From the NCBI GenBank assembly GCA_002394965.1, contig DGVL01000096.1:1016-10363 (forward strand): a stretch of DNA of 9,348 nt, read 5' to 3'. Source of the stretch: Lachnospira sp. UBA4285 (GTDB lineage: Bacteria > Bacillota > Clostridia > Lachnospirales > Lachnospiraceae). The position numbers and the translations under genes are program-made. Positions 6,364 through 9,348 of the stretch are shown piece by piece. The stretch's first letter is position 1, and every line of letters begins with the position of its first letter. The notes under the pieces were generated by a model. The model was not told where the DNA came from, did no database searches, and worked only from the letters and a program-made list of their open reading frames with translations.

Positions 6364-7242
6364 TTACTCCAGGTTCTGAATCTGCTCGCGGATCTTCTCA
6401 ATCCCTGTTTTCATCTCGATCGCTGTCTGGGAGAGCAGTACATCGTCGATTTTGGATAGAATCGTGTTGGCCTCCCGGTTCATCTCCTGCACGATAAAGT
6501 CAAGCTTTCTGCCGACGCTGCCTCCTGTATCAAGTGTCTCCTTCGCCTGTGAGAAATGGCTGCGCAGGCGGACAATCTCCTCATCCACGCAGATCTTGTC
6601 GGCATACAGCACAACTTCCTGTGCCAGGCGATTCTCATCCACCGGCACCTCCCCGGCAATGCCATTCACCCGCTCCCGGAGTTTCTTCGAATAGTTTTCA
6701 ATGATCTCCGGCGATTTTTCCTCGACCGTGTCAAGAAGCAGGGCAAGGCAGTCCAGCTTGTCCAGAAGATCCATCTTCAGGTTCTCCCCTTCCACTGCGC
6801 GGACCTGCGCGAACTGCCGGCCGGCGCCATCCACTGCCCTCTTTAAAAACGACCATACCGCTTCATCGTCAGACTCCGGGTCCTGCTCGGTTATGACATC
6901 CGGCAGAGAAGCAAGATCAAGCAGGCCGACTCGATTCTCCAGACCAAAGTCCCTGCTCATCTGCGCGAAAATGTCCAGATAATTCTGGGCAACACGCCGA
7001 TTGTACTGCAGACTGACCGGCGCGGCGTCCTTGTTCTCATAGCTGATGCTGACGTCAATCTTGCCCCTTGTGGCATATTGTCTGACCTCTTCCCGCACAC
7101 GGCTCTCAAGCCCTCCGAGTTTCCTCGGCATGCGCACCGCCATCTCCAGAAATCTGTGATTGACCGACTTGATCTCCACAACAGCTTTCTGTCCGCCTTC
7201 TGTTATCTCGCACCGGCCGAAGCCTGTCATACTCCTTACCAT
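6364..7242 (-). CDS. yicC: YicC/YloC family protein, probable endoribonuclease
   Basis: This family (YicC-like N-terminal domain plus DUF1732) is widely conserved beside gmk. E. coli YicC has been linked to endoribonuclease activity and sRNA turnover; extending that role to this protein is inference. The 292-residue product opens with the diagnostic VRSMTGFGR. It continues with EIKSVNHRFLE (about 27-37) and ends with EMNREANTILSKIDDVLLSQ and then EMKTGIEKIREQIQNLE, the family's C-terminal signature. The ATG at 7242 is preferred because family members begin right before SMTGFGR. An ATG eight codons upstream (7266) is possible; the 7242 ATG has AGGGGA and AGGAG upstream at imperfect spacing. 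It is the first gene of the leftward block and diverges from rqcH. Confidence 0.92.
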   Translation of the reverse strand: MVRSMTGFGRCEITEGGQKAVVEIKSVNHRFLEMAVRMPRKLGGLESRVREEVRQYATRGKIDVSISYENKDAAPVSLQYNRRVAQNYLDIFAQMSRDFGLENRVGLLDLASLPDVITEQDPESDDEAVWSFLKRAVDGAGRQFAQVRAVEGENLKMDLLDKLDCLALLLDTVEEKSPEIIENYSKKLRERVNGIAGEVPVDENRLAQEVVLYADKICVDEEIVRLRSHFSQAKETLDTGGSVGRKLDFIVQEMNREANTILSKIDDVLLSQTAIEMKTGIEKIREQIQNLE

Positions 7243-7283
7243 GAACTCCTGTTCCCCTGCTTTCATTGTTGCTGTTTTGTCTT

Positions 7284-7311
7284 ATTATAGCAAATATCGC
7301 GCGGCTTTTAA
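7284..7311 (-). promoter_or_regulatory. Promoter of yicC
   Basis: On the minus strand, a perfect -10 TATAAT (7284-7289) has an extended TGC just upstream. A -35 TTAAAA (7306-7311; 4 of 6 consensus bases) lies 16 bases away. The position, some 35-60 bases before the yicC start codons, fits. It overlaps the region upstream of the rqcH -10 box. Confidence 0.7.
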
Positions 7312-7319
7312 CAGGACTA

Positions 7320-7328
7320 TGGTATGAT
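7320..7328 (+). promoter_or_regulatory. Extended -10 promoter of rqcH
   Basis: TGGTATGAT is a TG-n extended -10 element with a 5-of-6 hexamer (TATGAT, 7323-7328). No good -35 is seen at 16-18 bases upstream, where the sequence is GC rich. The predicted start near 7335 leaves about 20 bases before the rqcH ATG, which just accommodates the GGAGG. Confidence 0.55.
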
Positions 7329-7354
7329 ACAGATACGAATTACGGAGGTTCAAT

Positions 7355-9127
7355 ATGGCATTTGACGGAACCATGACAGCCGCAGTCCGCTGCGAACTCT
7401 CTTCGCGTCTGACGGGCGCAAGGCTTGCGCGCATCGCACAGACAGAGAGCGACGAACTGCTTCTCACATTCAAGACGGCCGGCACCAGCGATGCCGGACA
7501 GCAAAGAACAAAAAGCGGCACCGTGCGCGTGCAGCTGAGCGTGAACGCGTCGCTTCCGCTTGTCCGGATCCTGGACGAGAACAAACCTTCCCCGGAACAG
7601 GCCCCGGCTTTCTGTATGCTGCTGCGCAAAAAAATCGGAAACGGCCGGCTGACGCAGATCTCGCAGCCCGGCATGGACCGGGTGCTTGTATTCTCCTTTG
7701 AGCATCTCGATGAGATGGGGGACCTGAAGACAGTCCGGCTGAACGCCGAATTCATGGGCAAGTACAGCAATCTGATCCTGACGGACGACACGAACACAAT
7801 CATCGATGCGATCAAACGGATCCCAGCGTCCGTGAGTTCTGTACGGGAAGTCCTGCCTGGGCGCCCGTATTTTGTCCCCGGAGAAAATGACAAGCTCAAC
7901 CCGCTCGCACTTAACCAGTCTGAGTTTGAAGCGAGGGTGTTCGGGCAGCCTCTGCCTCTTTCCAAGGCCATCGTCGCCTCTGTGACCGGGTTCTCGCCGA
8001 TGCTTGCGGATGAGATTGCATTCGAAGCCGGAGCCGACAGTTCCCGCTCTGCTTCCGCTCTGGATGCAGAGAAAAAAGAGGCCGTCTTTGCAGCATTGGC
8101 CGGTATGGCTGCGCGTATCCGGGAGGAGGACTTTCATCCGGTGCTCTACCAGCGGGACGGCGAAGACTTTGCGTATTCCGTTCTTCCGATGCACATGTAT
8201 GACGGACTTGCGTCAGAAAGCTTTGACAGTCCGAGCGCACTGCTTGGCCGTTACTATGCCTCCCGGGAGCGGCGTGACAGAATGCGCCAGAAATCTTCGG
8301 ATCTCAGGCATATCGTTGGCACGCTCATTGAGCGGACCAGCAAAAAGCTTGCCATTCAGGAGAAACAGCTGGAATCGACCCGGAAGCGCGACCGCTACCG
8401 CGTGTACGGCGAACTTCTGCAGGCATACGGCTACGCACTCAAAGACGGCATAAAAAGCGCCGAGGTTGAAAACTATCATGACGGGAACCGGAAGGTTCAG
8501 ATTCCGCTTGATCCCGCAAAGACAATCCAGGAAAACGCCAGCCACTACTTCGAGCGCTATAATAAACTCAAGCGCACATGGGAAGCGGACTCAAAGCTGA
8601 TCCAGGAATCGCGGGAACAACTGGATCATCTCGAATCAATCCTCGTCTTCCTGTCGGCAGCCGAGAACGAGGATGACATCGCGGCCGTGCGCCGGGAGCT
8701 CGCCGATTCCGGCTACATTCGCGCGAAGGCTGACCGAAGAGAGCGGCACGGAAAGTCTCTTCCGATGCATTTTGTGTCTTCAGACGGCTTTGACATCTAT
8801 GTCGGGAAGAACAATCAGCAGAATGAGATGCTGACGTTCAAGGTGGCCTCGCCTTCCGACTGGTGGTTCCACGCCAAGCAGATGCCGGGATCCCATGTGA
8901 TCGTGCGCACACAGGGCAGAGAACTTCCGGACGCCACCTTCGAAGAGGCGGCAAGACTTGCCGCTCATTTTTCCAGAGCGCAGGACTCGCCCAACGCGCA
9001 GGTCGACTATGTTCGGAAAAAAGAGGTGAAAAAGCCGCCGGCGTCCCGGCCGGGATTTGTCATTTACTACACGAATTACTCGATGGTGGCTTCCACAGAT
9101 ATCAGTGGAATCCGGCGCGTCGAGTGA
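7355..9127 (+). CDS. rqcH: Ribosome quality control protein RqcH (NFACT family, Rqc2 homolog)
   Basis: RqcH binds stalled 50S subunits carrying peptidyl-tRNA and recruits tRNA-Ala to add C-terminal alanine tails that mark the chain for degradation. Older annotations call the family fibronectin-binding protein FbpA. The 590-residue product has NFACT-N (about 1-170, starting MAFDGTMT) with the Asp108-Arg109 pair needed for tail synthesis in the family. A helix-hairpin-helix-like region follows (about 195-225), then a long charged coiled coil (about 295-445) containing YGELL and the NYHD...IPLDP segment. The C-terminal NFACT-R domain (about 474-590) has GFDIYVGKNNQQNE and WWFHAKQMPGSHV. The ATG at 7355 has GGAGG 6 bases upstream. 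It is monocistronic, divergent from yicC, and ends in a terminator. Confidence 0.95.
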   Translation: MAFDGTMTAAVRCELSSRLTGARLARIAQTESDELLLTFKTAGTSDAGQQRTKSGTVRVQLSVNASLPLVRILDENKPSPEQAPAFCMLLRKKIGNGRLTQISQPGMDRVLVFSFEHLDEMGDLKTVRLNAEFMGKYSNLILTDDTNTIIDAIKRIPASVSSVREVLPGRPYFVPGENDKLNPLALNQSEFEARVFGQPLPLSKAIVASVTGFSPMLADEIAFEAGADSSRSASALDAEKKEAVFAALAGMAARIREEDFHPVLYQRDGEDFAYSVLPMHMYDGLASESFDSPSALLGRYYASRERRDRMRQKSSDLRHIVGTLIERTSKKLAIQEKQLESTRKRDRYRVYGELLQAYGYALKDGIKSAEVENYHDGNRKVQIPLDPAKTIQENASHYFERYNKLKRTWEADSKLIQESREQLDHLESILVFLSAAENEDDIAAVRRELADSGYIRAKADRRERHGKSLPMHFVSSDGFDIYVGKNNQQNEMLTFKVASPSDWWFHAKQMPGSHVIVRTQGRELPDATFEEAARLAAHFSRAQDSPNAQVDYVRKKEVKKPPASRPGFVIYYTNYSMVASTDISGIRRVE

Positions 9128-9143
9128 CCGCAGGCATCCTGCA

Positions 9144-9171
9144 GCGGGCGTCTCAGCGCCCGCCTTTTTTT
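9144..9171 (+). terminator. Rho-independent terminator of rqcH
   Basis: A perfect 7-bp GC stem, GCGGGCG (9144-9150) with CGCCCGC (9157-9163), closes a 6-base loop. It is followed by one C and seven Ts. It starts 17 bases after the rqcH stop. The loop contains the stop codon of the short minus-strand frame that ends at 9153. Confidence 0.88.
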
Positions 9172-9317
9172 CTGGCCGATCCAGCCAGCAGTGCCGCTCC
9201 GGTTCCCATCGCGACATACGGAAGGGCTGCCCATATGAACTGGGCAGCCGCCGCGTGCATGCTGCGCAGCCACTTTCCTTCCGCCTCGTAATCCGTGATC
9301 GTAAAAAAACGGAACAC
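9153..9317 (-). CDS. Short DUF2812-like membrane protein frame, possibly a decayed gene
   Basis: A minus-strand frame of about 54 residues starts at a GTG (9315-9317). Its first part, FRFFTITDYEAEGKWLRSMH, resembles the N-terminus of DUF2812 proteins, a family of unknown function often placed after PadR-type regulators. Instead of continuing into the usual DUF2812 body, it passes into an Ala-rich hydrophobic stretch that could span the membrane (residues ~24-44). It ends with the basic tail ARKKGGR inside the rqcH terminator. DUF2812 proteins are normally far longer, so this may be an internally deleted remnant. The residues just before the GTG (Leu-Arg-Lys) also fit the family, but no start codon precedes them and no convincing ribosome binding site is seen. 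An in-frame TGA at 9327-9329 closes the frame upstream. The family match is from memory and uncertain. Confidence 0.35.
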   Translation of the reverse strand: MFRFFTITDYEAEGKWLRSMHAAAAQFIWAALPYVAMGTGAALLAGSARKKGGR

Positions 9318-9348
9318 CTTGCGTAATCAAAACCACCAGCTCAGCTGG

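Noticed and set aside
5556..6497. A 313-codon open frame on the plus strand across gmk and the yicC-gmk gap
   Set aside because: It is antisense to gmk and the end of yicC, with no recognisable domain and low-complexity composition; a shadow frame.
7340..8194. A 284-codon minus-strand frame opposite the first part of rqcH
   Set aside because: rqcH is clearly coding on the other strand, and the antisense product is Arg/His/Cys rich without motifs.
9076..9336. An 86-codon minus-strand frame at the right end
   Set aside because: It runs through the rqcH terminator into the rqcH 3' end and has no motif. The neighbouring frame 9153-9317 has better protein-like character.

Overview
This window reads as ordinary chromosomal housekeeping DNA of a Clostridia-class Firmicute. 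It is probably a member of the Lachnospiraceae or a close relative; genus and species cannot be told from the sequence. The reasons are moderately high GC, strong GGAGG-type ribosome binding sites, a Gram-positive LexA box (GAAC-N4-GTTC) in front of recA, and the gene order yicC - gmk - rpoZ - rimO - pgsA - cinA - recA - recX - rny, which resembles that group.

Nine genes lie on the minus strand, reading from right to left. yicC (7242-6364) comes first, followed by a 145-base gap with a good sigma-A-type promoter. gmk (6218-5589) and rpoZ (5571-5200) follow, 17 bases apart, and end in a hairpin/U-tract terminator. rimO (5131-3734), pgsA (3711-3178) and cinA (3181-2657) form a tight run with a 22-base gap and then an ATGA overlap, and end in a second terminator. 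recA (2514-1402) has its own promoter and a LexA box over the predicted transcription start, and overlaps recX (1405-767) by four bases. rny (from 658) has a separate promoter and runs off the left edge of the window.

On the plus strand, rqcH (7355-9127) diverges from yicC. The two are separated by 112 bases in which the two promoters overlap. rqcH ends in a strong terminator at 9144-9171. To the right, on the minus strand, is a short frame (9153-9317) whose first ~20 residues look like the start of a DUF2812 protein. It may be a decayed or shortened gene.

The set covers RNA turnover (RNase Y, YicC), nucleotide supply (Gmk), RNA polymerase (omega), ribosome modification (RimO), ribosome quality control (RqcH), phospholipid synthesis (PgsA), NAD-cycle repair (PncC/CinA C-terminal domain) and recombination/SOS (RecA, RecX). 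I see no CRISPR array, insertion sequence, tRNA, rRNA or phage gene. I do not see an undescribed biological system. The more interesting points are regulatory: terminator/promoter junctions, the missing remA gene in the yicC-gmk slot, and the possible DUF2812 remnant.
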